This document shows positions 17,424-26,088 of a stretch of 64,000 bases of DNA, one piece after another. The stretch's first letter is position 1. Each line of letters begins with the position of its first letter. Source of the DNA: Acidicapsa dinghuensis (GTDB taxonomy: Bacteria > Acidobacteriota > Terriglobia > Terriglobales > Acidobacteriaceae); assembly GCF_025685685.1 (NCBI RefSeq), contig NZ_JAGSYH010000005.1, positions 372,001-436,000 of the forward strand, written 5' to 3'. The notes under the pieces were generated by a model that was given only the letters and a program-made list of their open reading frames with translations, did not search any database and was not told the origin of the DNA. The position numbers and the translations under genes are program-made.

Positions 17424-20400
17424 TTAGAAGTTGAACTTTGCGCCGAACTCAATCGTACGGTTTTCGTTCACTACGGATGAGATAACGCCTTCAGATGCAG
17501 GATTGCTGATGGAGGCACTGGGAACGCTGAAGTTCGGATGGTTGGCAACGTTAAAGACATCGCCCCGAAACTGAACCCTGTAGCGGTCAGCAAATGTAAT
17601 GGTCTTTTCCAGATCCATGTCCCAGTCCTGATAATGCGGCCCCCAGAGCATGTTGTAGCCCGAGGTGCCGAAGGTGTAAGCAGGCGGCGCAGTGAAAGCC
17701 GCAGGATTGAACCATTCCGCATGGGTTTGATGAGCCGGATAGATAGGCACGCCGAGAACGCGATTGGCGCGGCCGCTCGCTCCGTATATCTGGCTGCCTG
17801 GAGCGGTATAGGTTACCGAGAATGGCTGCCCACTTTCGAAAGCAGTGAAGCCGGCCAACTGCCATCCGCTGATGATCTTGTCGACAAGACCGGTCGCGTT
17901 TCCCAAGAGAAGCTTGCCTCGGCCGAGCGGGAAGTCATAGGCGTAGTTAACCATGAGTACCTGTGGGGTGATGCTGGAGATATTGCCGTATGAGTCGCCA
18001 ACGTTGGTCGGGTTCTCGAAGTTCTCCACACCCAGGACGCGAATCCACTGGTACTCCGCGTTGATCATCAATCCCTGCTTGTACTGTTTGTGAACACCTA
18101 CTTGCAGTGAATTGGTGGTGGTGTGAAAGATCGGATCGATCTGATAGGAGATGGTCGAGAAGGGTTGATAGGGCCGTTGCGACTGTTCGGTATAGTCTCC
18201 CGGAGCCGCATAGTTGAGGTCGGGCATAGTATTGCCGGGGCCGCCCGAGTTGTTCTGGTGAATCGTGCGCTGGCCAATGTAGCCGACACGCAGATCCACC
18301 GAACCCGGCAGCTGCCGCTCAATCGCTAGATTCCATTGTTCGGTGTAGGGCGTCTCGGTCTTGTGCTGCGCCTCAACGGCGGGATTGGCGGGAACGGAAG
18401 CCGTAGCCGCGAACGGAGCGTTCATCGTAAGGGTTGGCGATTTGGTGTTGGTGTAAGTGAGCTGAGTGACAAAGGGGAGATTGCTGAAACCCGTATCCAT
18501 GTAGGACGAGGGCAGAAGATTGTAGTATTGGCCTACTGCGCCGCGAATGACCGTCTTAGGATCGATCTGATAGGCAAACCCGAAACGCGGAGCGACGTTG
18601 GTCATGGCCTGTCCCAGGTACGCGTACATATTGTTTGGCAGACCAACCGAGGTGGAAAGCACAGTGTCCGGGATATACGCCTGCTCCGCACTTGCCGGGT
18701 AGACGTCTCCAAATACGACAACCTTGCCGATGCTAGGCACGAAGAGCGACTCAGTGCCGTAAGGATTGTCATGGAACCGCTGAAAGTCATAACGGATTCC
18801 GTAGTTGAGAGTGAGGTTCCGGAACGGCTTCCAGTCGTCCTGGATGTACATGCCATATTGGCTCGAGTTGAAACGCACCGTGAAGTCAAGCGGATTCGCG
18901 GTGCCGGTAGTGGCGGGATAACCTAGCAGAAAGTCGGCAAAGGCAATGCCCGTGTATTCCCCGTTGAAGCCGAAGGATCCATGTGACTCGGCGCTTTGCT
19001 GCCAGGAGTCGTTATACAGGTAGGAAAATCCTGCCTTGATGGTGTGCCTGGGAAAGACCTTGGTCAGTGCTGTGTTGCCTTGGTAGGTCTGCTCCAGATT
19101 TTTCGATCCGGCTTCGGAGAATGGTGTGATGTTGGTGATGGAAACGGTGGGCGCGCCTTCGAGAATCTGGGAGCCCAGGCCCGGAATAATCGATGAGAAA
19201 TCTGTCTTATAGTTCTGCGCTGTGCGATAGAGCGGCAGATGCAAATAGGAGATCTGGCTGTCTAATAGAAGCGTTGGAGAGAAGGTGTGCGTCCAGCCGG
19301 CAACGAAAATGTCGTTATGCTCGCCATCCATTGCTACACCGCCCGCGAGGCTCGATCCAGCGCCCTCGCTAGCCACGTCTTTGAATGGACCGTAAAAGGC
19401 ACGCAGCCAGGTGCCACGGATCTGATCCTGGTCGCTGATCTTGTGATCGACCCGCAGATTGAAGCGCGAGACTTCGGTTGTGTGGGGAACGAGCTCGATC
19501 GTATTGACGCCAGTGCCCGAGGTTGTCGGTAAAGGCATCAGCAAATTCTGCAGCTGCACGTCTACGGAGTTGAACGGCGTAGTGCTGGGATCGATGATAT
19601 TGCCTGGGTACGGCTGCCCCGTCACCGGATTTTTCAGCACCGTGCCCGCGGTTGAGGTCGCGCAGCTACCGCCCGCTAAAAAGCAGCTAAAATCACCGGC
19701 GCGCTCAGAGGTGGTAGGTTGCGTGCTGGTGAGGGTTACCGATTGGGTGAGATGGAAGCCTTCATAGCTGGCGAAGAAGAAGGTGCGGTCTTTGCCGTTG
19801 TAGAGGTGAGGGATGTAAATCGGTCCGCTGAGGTTGCCTCCATACTCGTTACGCTGATAAGGCGGACGCGCTGGAACTTCCGATGCGGGCAGATCTTCCC
19901 AGGCTTTGGCCGCGGTGCCGCGGCTGCGGTTATATTCCAGGGCTTCGCCGTGCAGTGCGTTGGTACCGCTCGCGCTGACGATGATGGTCTGGTTGGCCTG
20001 ATTGAACTCGGCCGGTGCTCCCTGAGTGATGACCTTGAACTGTGAAATCGCGTCGAGTGGGGGCACTTCGCCTTCGCCTCTCTGCAGTTCGATCTCCTCG
20101 TTGATGACGCCGTCATACGTAAAGTTTGCGTCGCCATAAGCATTGCGTTGGTTAGTGCCAAAGGCGAGCGTTACGCCGCGGACGGGAACCTGATCCTGTG
20201 CCGCCACATCCTGCACACCCGGTACCAGGCTGATGAGGCCCAGAATGCTGACGTGGCCGTTGAGCGGAGTAGTTTGAATGCTGGAGCTGTCGACCAGCAG
20301 CCCAACGGACGAGGTTTCAGTCTGGATTACCGGAGCGTCGCCGGAGACATTTACCGTCTGGGTGCTGGAGCCGATCGAAAGCTTGGCGTCGATCTCCGCG

Positions 20401-20774
20401 ACCTGATCGATCGCGAGGGTGATCTTGTCTTTCAGGAAAATTTCGAACCCTGCGGCTTCTACCTTCACGCTGTAGTTTCCCGCTGCGAGCTGAGGAACCC
20501 TGTACGATCCGACATCTGAGGTCGTGACTGTACGGATCAAATTCGTATCGACCTCGCGAACGGTAACTGTTGCTCCGCTGACTGCGCTACCGCTTGCGTC
20601 GGTGACTGTGCCGGTGATCGATCCTGTAATGCCTTGGGCAAAAGAGGCATTTGCAATCAGAAAAAGGATCGCGAACAGCAGCCAGTTTCGGAAATGGGAT
20701 GGTTCTATCGGAACTTTATAGATTAGGACGCTATTTCTGGTGATGCGCGCTGATATCCCCGGTAAGCCTTTCAT
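17424..20774 (-). CDS. TonB-dependent receptor with N-terminal carboxypeptidase-regulatory-like domain
   Basis: Outer-membrane receptor of about 1116 residues. After a short basic N-terminus comes a signal segment (NWLLFAILFLIANASFAQ), then a CarboxypepD_reg domain with GSITGTVTDASGSAVSG and GSYRVPQLAAGNYSV. Plug-like text (FTYDGVINEEIELQRGEG) follows, and a barrel ends in EFGAKFNF. The ATG at 20774 is chosen because AAGGAG lies five bases upstream; the open frame further up lacks such a site. It is transcribed divergently from a membrane-anchored regulator gene 248 bases away, with a small inverted repeat in its leader, which suggests local control. Ligand unknown. Confidence 0.9.
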   Translation of the reverse strand: MKGLPGISARITRNSVLIYKVPIEPSHFRNWLLFAILFLIANASFAQGITGSITGTVTDASGSAVSGATVTVREVDTNLIRTVTTSDVGSYRVPQLAAGNYSVKVEAAGFEIFLKDKITLAIDQVAEIDAKLSIGSSTQTVNVSGDAPVIQTETSSVGLLVDSSSIQTTPLNGHVSILGLISLVPGVQDVAAQDQVPVRGVTLAFGTNQRNAYGDANFTYDGVINEEIELQRGEGEVPPLDAISQFKVITQGAPAEFNQANQTIIVSASGTNALHGEALEYNRSRGTAAKAWEDLPASEVPARPPYQRNEYGGNLSGPIYIPHLYNGKDRTFFFASYEGFHLTQSVTLTSTQPTTSERAGDFSCFLAGGSCATSTAGTVLKNPVTGQPYPGNIIDPSTTPFNSVDVQLQNLLMPLPTTSGTGVNTIELVPHTTEVSRFNLRVDHKISDQDQIRGTWLRAFYGPFKDVASEGAGSSLAGGVAMDGEHNDIFVAGWTHTFSPTLLLDSQISYLHLPLYRTAQNYKTDFSSIIPGLGSQILEGAPTVSITNITPFSEAGSKNLEQTYQGNTALTKVFPRHTIKAGFSYLYNDSWQQSAESHGSFGFNGEYTGIAFADFLLGYPATTGTANPLDFTVRFNSSQYGMYIQDDWKPFRNLTLNYGIRYDFQRFHDNPYGTESLFVPSIGKVVVFGDVYPASAEQAYIPDTVLSTSVGLPNNMYAYLGQAMTNVAPRFGFAYQIDPKTVIRGAVGQYYNLLPSSYMDTGFSNLPFVTQLTYTNTKSPTLTMNAPFAATASVPANPAVEAQHKTETPYTEQWNLAIERQLPGSVDLRVGYIGQRTIHQNNSGGPGNTMPDLNYAAPGDYTEQSQRPYQPFSTISYQIDPIFHTTTNSLQVGVHKQYKQGLMINAEYQWIRVLGVENFENPTNVGDSYGNISSITPQVLMVNYAYDFPLGRGKLLLGNATGLVDKIISGWQLAGFTAFESGQPFSVTYTAPGSQIYGASGRANRVLGVPIYPAHQTHAEWFNPAAFTAPPAYTFGTSGYNMLWGPHYQDWDMDLEKTITFADRYRVQFRGDVFNVANHPNFSVPSASISNPASEGVISSVVNENRTIEFGAKFNF

Positions 20775-20790
20775 TGCTTCTCCTTGTTTA

Positions 20791-20809
20791 GTACGAATCT
20801 GCTTCGTAC
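20791..20809. promoter_or_regulatory. Inverted repeat in the leader of the TonB receptor gene
   Basis: GTACGAA and TTCGTAC form a perfect 7-bp inverted repeat around a five-base centre, 17 bases before the receptor start codon. It could be an operator or an RNA hairpin near the ribosome site. The divergent regulator at 21023 is the obvious candidate binder, by inference only. Confidence 0.4.
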
Positions 20810-21022
20810 CAACTGCAGTTATTGCCCCGAGTATTGGATACAAAGAGGTGCGGCGGTAGGGGTTTACTTGTGTGCGGATCAGGCGGTCTCCTTGCTGGGA
20901 TATCTGCTGAAAAATCAGGAGTATGAACACGTTCCGTCGCTAATCGCACACGGAGAGTACACGGGTGAGCCCGGCCCTATTGATGGAGCATTCATAAAGG
21001 CGACCTAGAATCTGAAGGTATT

Positions 21023-22477
21023 GTGAATTCGAAAAGCGCCTTGCCAGTCCTCGAGCTTCCTCCGAAGGCTGCACGTATTGCCCCACGCCTGTCGATTGCT
21101 GGCGTGAATCATCAACACTCCGAAGATCCCCGCTGGCAGCTTGCGCAGCGTATTGCAGCCAGCGAAAGCATTGGCCGCTCAAAACTGTTAGCCGATTTTC
21201 TCCTGTATATCGTTGACCGCCATATTCGCGATCTCGCCGACGAGATCACTGAACAACAAATTGGTGTTCTAGTCTTTGGCAGAGCCGAGGGATATGACTC
21301 CAACGAGGACAATATCGTTCGCAGCTACGCGCGGAATCTGCGCAAACGGATCGACGAATACTTCGCAACTGAGGGCTGCTCCGAACCGCTGCTTCTCCAG
21401 ATCCCACGCGGCGGCTATACGCCAATCTTCTCAAGTGCCGTCAAAAGTCCCGTAGAGACAAAAGCTGAGGAGTCCGCTATCTCGGCACAGAGAAGGGATG
21501 CTGTATCCATTGAATTCATTGAGCCCCAGACGCCGGCTACCACTGAGTCCCCTTTACCGTCCGGCCCGGCTGCCGCACATGCCGCCTTGCATGCAAACGC
21601 TCGATCGCCGCGAATCAGCCTGTGGATCCTCGTGTCGCTGCTAATAGGCATTCTTCTGGGTGCGGGCGTCGAGTTTCTCGGGCACGCACGGCAGATCGCC
21701 TCCAGCGAAGATGCAGCATCGCACAAACTCTGGTCTCAGATATTCACCGCGGATCGAGATACGTTTATCGTTCCTTCCGATGTCGGCCTGGTCATAATGC
21801 AGCGCCTGATCCAGCGTCCAGTGCCACTCAGCAAGTACGTCAATGGAAGCTATCGGACCACAGCCGGTATTGAAAACGCCGTGGATGCAGCTGAGATTCT
21901 CAAGCTGGGCGGCCGTCGCTTCACCAACGTTGTGGATCTGAATTTTGTCGCCCGCCTGGCACAGTTGCGAGAAGTAGTGCCGGAACGCATGAAGGTCCAA
22001 TACGCGCGCGATATGCGAATGGAAGACCTGCGTACGAGCAACGCCATCCTTATAGGTTCCGAAGAGGCAAATCCCTGGCTAGAATTGTTCCGGCCTCAGT
22101 TATACTTTAGCTTCTGTTTCGATCCCGATCCGGGTAAGCCATCCGGGTTCGTGAATCTGCATCCACGTGCAGGCGAGAACACTCTCTACAGCACTGCCGG
22201 GCATGAGGACCAAACCTTTGGCATCATTGCTTTCCTGCCAAACCTCAACAACGATGGCCACGTTGTGATTGTTGCGGGTTTAAACACCGCAGGCACAGAG
22301 GCCGCGGCCTCATTCTTGTTGAATTCTTCGCTAATGGCGCCGACGCTGCAGCGGGCTCGAGCTTCTAACGGAGAACTTCAACCGTTTGAGCTGCTCATCA
22401 AAGCTGAAAACGTGGCTACAAATGCATCCGCACCAAGCCTGGTACTTGAACGAATCGGCATTCCGCAAGCGCAATAA
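21023..22477 (+). CDS. Membrane-anchored winged-helix-like regulator (acidobacterial type)
   Basis: Protein of 484 residues. The first 135 residues (SIGRSKLLADFLLYIVD, ITEQQIGVLVFGR, IVRSYARNLRKRIDEYF, LLQIPRGGYTPIF) match a conserved acidobacterial N-terminal module that looks like a winged-helix DNA-binding unit. A low-complexity linker and one membrane helix (SLWILVSLLIGILLGAGV, about residue 200) lead to a C-terminal domain of about 260 residues, presumably periplasmic. The layout recalls ToxR/CadC one-component regulators; that comparison is mine. The start is GTG at 21023 with GAAGG upstream. It lies divergent to the TonB receptor, so it may sense the same ligand. The C-terminal fold is not recognised. 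Confidence 0.75.
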   Translation: MNSKSALPVLELPPKAARIAPRLSIAGVNHQHSEDPRWQLAQRIAASESIGRSKLLADFLLYIVDRHIRDLADEITEQQIGVLVFGRAEGYDSNEDNIVRSYARNLRKRIDEYFATEGCSEPLLLQIPRGGYTPIFSSAVKSPVETKAEESAISAQRRDAVSIEFIEPQTPATTESPLPSGPAAAHAALHANARSPRISLWILVSLLIGILLGAGVEFLGHARQIASSEDAASHKLWSQIFTADRDTFIVPSDVGLVIMQRLIQRPVPLSKYVNGSYRTTAGIENAVDAAEILKLGGRRFTNVVDLNFVARLAQLREVVPERMKVQYARDMRMEDLRTSNAILIGSEEANPWLELFRPQLYFSFCFDPDPGKPSGFVNLHPRAGENTLYSTAGHEDQTFGIIAFLPNLNNDGHVVIVAGLNTAGTEAAASFLLNSSLMAPTLQRARASNGELQPFELLIKAENVATNASAPSLVLERIGIPQAQ

Positions 22478-22719
22478 TAGCTGGCGCAGAATTACGAAGG
22501 GGATCCGCGATACTACATTGGCAGTTGCGATGAGTACATCTGCACACGTGACCGTGTACGAACGTGGATAGCTCCATGTCTGTGTCCATTCATATGACTG
22601 ATTTCATTGGTCACGGAATTCCACCCCGAATCTCACACTAGCGAACCCCTTTTTTCTTTGCGGCTCCTGAATGAGTATGGCGACAACACGCTCTATTTGC
22701 TCAAGGAGACTTTTTCCGC

Positions 22720-23949
22720 ATGTTCTCGTTCCCTGTCCGCTCCCCTAGGACGCTTTTTTTTCAGCGAGCACTTCTGTTACTGCTTGCCGTCACTTCCATC
22801 GTCAGTGTGGCGTCGGGTCAGCAAGACCATTCCAATCCCTGGGCTCCCACGGAACTCGGCCCGCTTCCGCCTATCGCAAGTCTCACTGACGGCGTGTGGC
22901 TCAAAGGCGATCTTCACCTGCATTCGCGGCACAGCCATGACTCCAGCAACAACTCCGTAGCGAAGATTATCAACTTCTCCAAATCGGTAGGGATGGATTA
23001 CATCTGCATCACGGATCATGACAACCACGTTCTGGGCGATGTGGCGCATAATACCTGGGCCGATCCTGAATTCAAGTCCGATTCCCTGCTGCTGCTCTAC
23101 GGTGCGGAGTGGACAACCACCCGAGGTCACGGTAACGTTTTCTCGGCAAGACCTTATGATCATCAGCGCCTCTATGACGTTCGCGATCAGCGGGACATTG
23201 TGATTGAAGCAGTGAAGAAAGAGCTTGGCATTCATCTCTCCGCCAATCACCCAAGCGGCAAAGACCATTTCGGATTCTCTTACGATATGGTCGATTCCAT
23301 CGAAGTGTGGAACTCCGCGATATGGCCCAAGAACGCCAACGCGATCATGATCTGGGATGACATGCTTTCTTCAGGACGAAAGCTTACTGGCAGAGGCGGC
23401 AGCGACTCGCATCACGGCACTCCGAACTCGCCCGAGCTGGCATCGAAAAATACTCCGCAAAGACAGGCCAACTATGTTGGCACTCCAACGACATGGGTTT
23501 ATGCTAAGGAGCGCACTCTGCAGGCAGTCGTCGACGCTCTGACCAATGGACGCGTCGCTGTCAGCGCAAATCCCTATGCACCTCGCGTCGAGTTTTATGC
23601 CGACCTCGACGGCGATGGCAAGATGGACATGATGATGGGCGATAATGCCAAACCTACAGGCAAACCCATTACATTCCGCATACAGCTAACGGGAAAGACC
23701 GTGCCTGGCGGAGATTACACCGTCAAAGTGATCAAGAATGGCGATCCATACAAGACTCTCAAAGCTGAGGGAACGATTCCTACAGCTGAGTTCACCGATA
23801 CACCAGTGCAGATTGGACGCACATACTATCGCGTGGAAGTCACCGGACCGCCGACTGCGTATCCAGATGTTCCGGGATCGATGGCGCTTAGCGGCAATAT
23901 GATCGGATTGTCCAATCCAATCTATTTCAACTTCGATCCAAACTTTTGA
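22720..23949 (+). CDS. Secreted PHP-domain metallohydrolase (CehA/McbA-like)
   Basis: Predicted exported phosphoesterase-like metalloenzyme of 409 residues. A signal peptide (RALLLLLAVTSIVSVASG) precedes a PHP domain with metal ligands in KGDLHLHSRHSHDSS, CITDHDN, LSANHPSG and GSDSHHG, the classic order of the family. The last 130 residues form a separate beta-rich domain after an aspartate-rich loop (DLDGDGKMDMM) that may bind calcium. An AAGGAG lies 11 bases before the ATG. CehA and McbA hydrolyse carbaryl-type esters, but most relatives are uncharacterised, so the substrate is not assigned. It stands alone; the gene ends at a strong hairpin. Confidence 0.87.
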   Translation: MFSFPVRSPRTLFFQRALLLLLAVTSIVSVASGQQDHSNPWAPTELGPLPPIASLTDGVWLKGDLHLHSRHSHDSSNNSVAKIINFSKSVGMDYICITDHDNHVLGDVAHNTWADPEFKSDSLLLLYGAEWTTTRGHGNVFSARPYDHQRLYDVRDQRDIVIEAVKKELGIHLSANHPSGKDHFGFSYDMVDSIEVWNSAIWPKNANAIMIWDDMLSSGRKLTGRGGSDSHHGTPNSPELASKNTPQRQANYVGTPTTWVYAKERTLQAVVDALTNGRVAVSANPYAPRVEFYADLDGDGKMDMMMGDNAKPTGKPITFRIQLTGKTVPGGDYTVKVIKNGDPYKTLKAEGTIPTAEFTDTPVQIGRTYYRVEVTGPPTAYPDVPGSMALSGNMIGLSNPIYFNFDPNF

Positions 23950-23965
23950 GAGCTATGCCGATTGA

Positions 23966-24004
23966 TTGCCATTACCCAGAAATCTATTTTCTGGGTAATG
24001 GCAA
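23966..24004. terminator. Strong 17-bp hairpin between convergent genes
   Basis: TTGCCATTACCCAGAAA and its exact reverse complement flank a five-base loop. It lies 17 bases after the PHP gene and 48 bases before the end of the convergent TetR gene. There is no clear T tract on either side, but it is well placed to end transcription from both directions. Confidence 0.75.
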
Positions 24005-24051
24005 CGTACCTAATGCAATCCGATAGTGAATCGAGTCCTGTTTAGCAAACG

Positions 24052-24756
24052 CTATAACTTCCCCTTTGCTGTGATACGCTCGCGAACCGCTTGTTCGATC
24101 CTGCGATGAACCTCTTCATTGGTCAGGCCAACGGGATCGAAGTATAGATTGAGTGCAAGTCCATCCAGCAACGCTCCAAAGGAAGCGATGAGTTGACGGC
24201 GCTCCGCTCCATCCGCAGTCGCAAATTCCGGGACCAACCGCATTTTGCGCTCCGTGCACTGACCGCAAACCGCAGCATGAAGTTCTACCAATCTTTGTCG
24301 CTTGTGCTGCGGATGCCGCGCCGCGTACAGCTTGAACTCTACATAGAGCAAAGCGCGTTGCCTGTCACGAACTAGAGCTTCTAGATGTTCAGTGACAACC
24401 GCAATCCTCTCTTCGCACGTCGAATCGGGCCGCAGCTTCTTCTGGAAGGCCGCGTCGTCCTGGGTCAAATCCTGTGTGATCAACGCAAAAAAGAGATCTT
24501 CTTTATCTTTAAAGTGAGCATAGAGAGCTCCTCTCGTTTTTCCTGCAGATTCAGCAATGTCCTGAAGCCTGGCACCCTCGAAACCGTCCCTGGCGAAGAT
24601 GCGGCGAGCCGCAAGCAACAGTTTCTGACGCGTGTGAATGGCGCGCTCCTGCGTCGGGCCATCAGAAGGAGATCGTAAAGCATTTCGCTTTCTCTTCCCG
24701 ATACCTGAGTCTCTCGTGCTGATTCCTGAATCAAAACGCTCCGCGCTGGCATCCAT
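24052..24756 (-). CDS. TetR-family repressor of the adjacent RND efflux operon
   Basis: DNA-binding regulator of about 234 residues. The helix-turn-helix region is clear near residues 40-85 (TRQKLLLAARRIFARDGF, RLQDIAESAGKTRGALYAHF), followed by an all-helical ligand domain. It is divergent to the mexAB-like operon, the standard arrangement for a local repressor. A GTG at 24771 could also open this frame, but it lies inside the palindromic operator and has no ribosome site, so ATG at 24756 is preferred. The N-terminus before the HTH is unusually long (about 35 residues, polar, with a DSGIS/DSGIG repeat), so a later non-ATG start cannot be ruled out. Confidence 0.88.
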   Translation of the reverse strand: MDASAERFDSGISTRDSGIGKRKRNALRSPSDGPTQERAIHTRQKLLLAARRIFARDGFEGARLQDIAESAGKTRGALYAHFKDKEDLFFALITQDLTQDDAAFQKKLRPDSTCEERIAVVTEHLEALVRDRQRALLYVEFKLYAARHPQHKRQRLVELHAAVCGQCTERKMRLVPEFATADGAERRQLIASFGALLDGLALNLYFDPVGLTNEEVHRRIEQAVRERITAKGKL

Positions 24757-24761
24757 AAACG

Positions 24762-24783
24762 AAACATACACCTATGTATGTTT
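24762..24783. promoter_or_regulatory. Probable TetR operator
   Basis: AAACATACA and TGTATGTTT form a perfect 9-bp inverted repeat with a four-base centre (CCTA), between the TetR gene and the efflux operon. The shape resembles AcrR/TtgR-type operators (TACATACATTTATGAATGTATGTA-like). Binding would repress both directions. Confidence 0.7.
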
Positions 24784-24832
24784 TCCTGTACACCGTCATT
24801 GCGGTCGGGCGGAAAAATAACAAGGAGCTATT

Positions 24833-26086
24833 ATGGCTTTCCAGGCAAGACGCAATCGCGGCTCAGGAAACACCTGCGCCCGCGATATTCAGATGACTGG
24901 GGGCATTGCGCTCTCCTTTACGCTGGTCCTCTTCCTGGCCGGATGCGAAAAGAAACAGGCACCCCCGGCTATGGGACCGTTGCCGGTTTCCGTCGTCACA
25001 GTCCACGCAAGCGACGTTCCTCTTCGGAACGAATGGGTGGGCACCATGGACGGCTATGTGAACGCCCAGATTCAACCCCAGGTGAGCGGGTACTTGATCA
25101 AGCAGGATTACCGTGAAGGCTCGGTCGTGAGCAAGGGGCAGGTTCTCTTTGAAATTGACCCGCGTCCATTCCAGGCAGTTCTGGACCAGGCCGAAGGCCA
25201 GGTAGGCCAGGCGGAGGGTGCTCTGGGCCAGGCACAGGCCCAGTTGGGACTCGCCGATATCAACGTGAAGCGCGATACCCCGTTGGCAGAACAGCACGCC
25301 ATCGCACAGAGCCAGCTCGACAACGACAAGCAGACCGAAGCACAGATGACAGCAAACGTCCGCGCGGCAGAGGCGCAGATCGTTTCTGCGAAGGCCGCGG
25401 TAGAAACGGCGAAAATTAATCTCGGTTTCACCGAGGTTCGTTCGCTGATCTCCGGCGTCGCGGGACAGGCGACCACTCAGGTCGGCAATCTTGTGAGTCC
25501 TCAGTCCGTTCTTACTTCTGTCTCGCAAATGGACCCCATCAAGGTGTACTTCTCCATCAGCGATAGCGAATATCTTTCGCTTTCCAATCTGCAGGACAAG
25601 AAGAAGAGCGGACTGCTGAGCAGCGCAGCAGACCTGCCGCTGACACTCACGCTAGCGAACGGTGACAAGTATCCGAAACAAGGCCACATCGTGTTCGTGG
25701 ATCGCCAGCTGAATGCGCAGACGGGAGCCATCCGCATTGCGGCGGCCTTCCCGAACCCAGGCAACATTCTTCGTCCGGGCCAGTTCGGGCGCGTCTCGGC
25801 TGAAACGCGCTTGCAACACAATGTGATCCTCGTGCCGCAGGCCGCGATTCAGGAGCTGCAGGGCACCCAGCAGGCTTTCATTGTTGGTCCGGATAACAAA
25901 GTCAAAGTCGTCAACCTTACTCTCGGTCCGCAGTATGGCACCGACTGGGTGGTTGAGGGCGGTCTGCCGGCCGGTTCGCAGGTGATCGTCGACAATCTTC
26001 AAAAACTGCGGGATGGTGTGCCTGTTTCTCCGCATTCTGCGCAGATTGCACAAGCACCTGCGGCGAACGATGTGGCCAGGAGGTAA
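24833..26086 (+). CDS. RND efflux periplasmic adaptor (membrane fusion) lipoprotein
   Basis: Adaptor subunit of 417 residues joining the inner-membrane pump to the outer-membrane channel. The N-terminus is long for a lipoprotein signal but ends in a lipobox (LFLAGC, Cys near residue 38). The lipoyl halves are seen in IQPQVSGYLIKQDYREGS and TEVRSLISGVAGQAT, with an alanine- and glutamine-rich alpha hairpin between them at about residues 105-190. A beta-barrel domain (MDPIKVYFSISDSEY) and a membrane-proximal domain follow. The ATG has AAGGAG six bases upstream. It is the first gene of a three-gene efflux operon, two bases before the pump gene. Confidence 0.93.
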   Translation: MAFQARRNRGSGNTCARDIQMTGGIALSFTLVLFLAGCEKKQAPPAMGPLPVSVVTVHASDVPLRNEWVGTMDGYVNAQIQPQVSGYLIKQDYREGSVVSKGQVLFEIDPRPFQAVLDQAEGQVGQAEGALGQAQAQLGLADINVKRDTPLAEQHAIAQSQLDNDKQTEAQMTANVRAAEAQIVSAKAAVETAKINLGFTEVRSLISGVAGQATTQVGNLVSPQSVLTSVSQMDPIKVYFSISDSEYLSLSNLQDKKKSGLLSSAADLPLTLTLANGDKYPKQGHIVFVDRQLNAQTGAIRIAAAFPNPGNILRPGQFGRVSAETRLQHNVILVPQAAIQELQGTQQAFIVGPDNKVKVVNLTLGPQYGTDWVVEGGLPAGSQVIVDNLQKLRDGVPVSPHSAQIAQAPAANDVARR

Positions 26087-26088
26087 CG

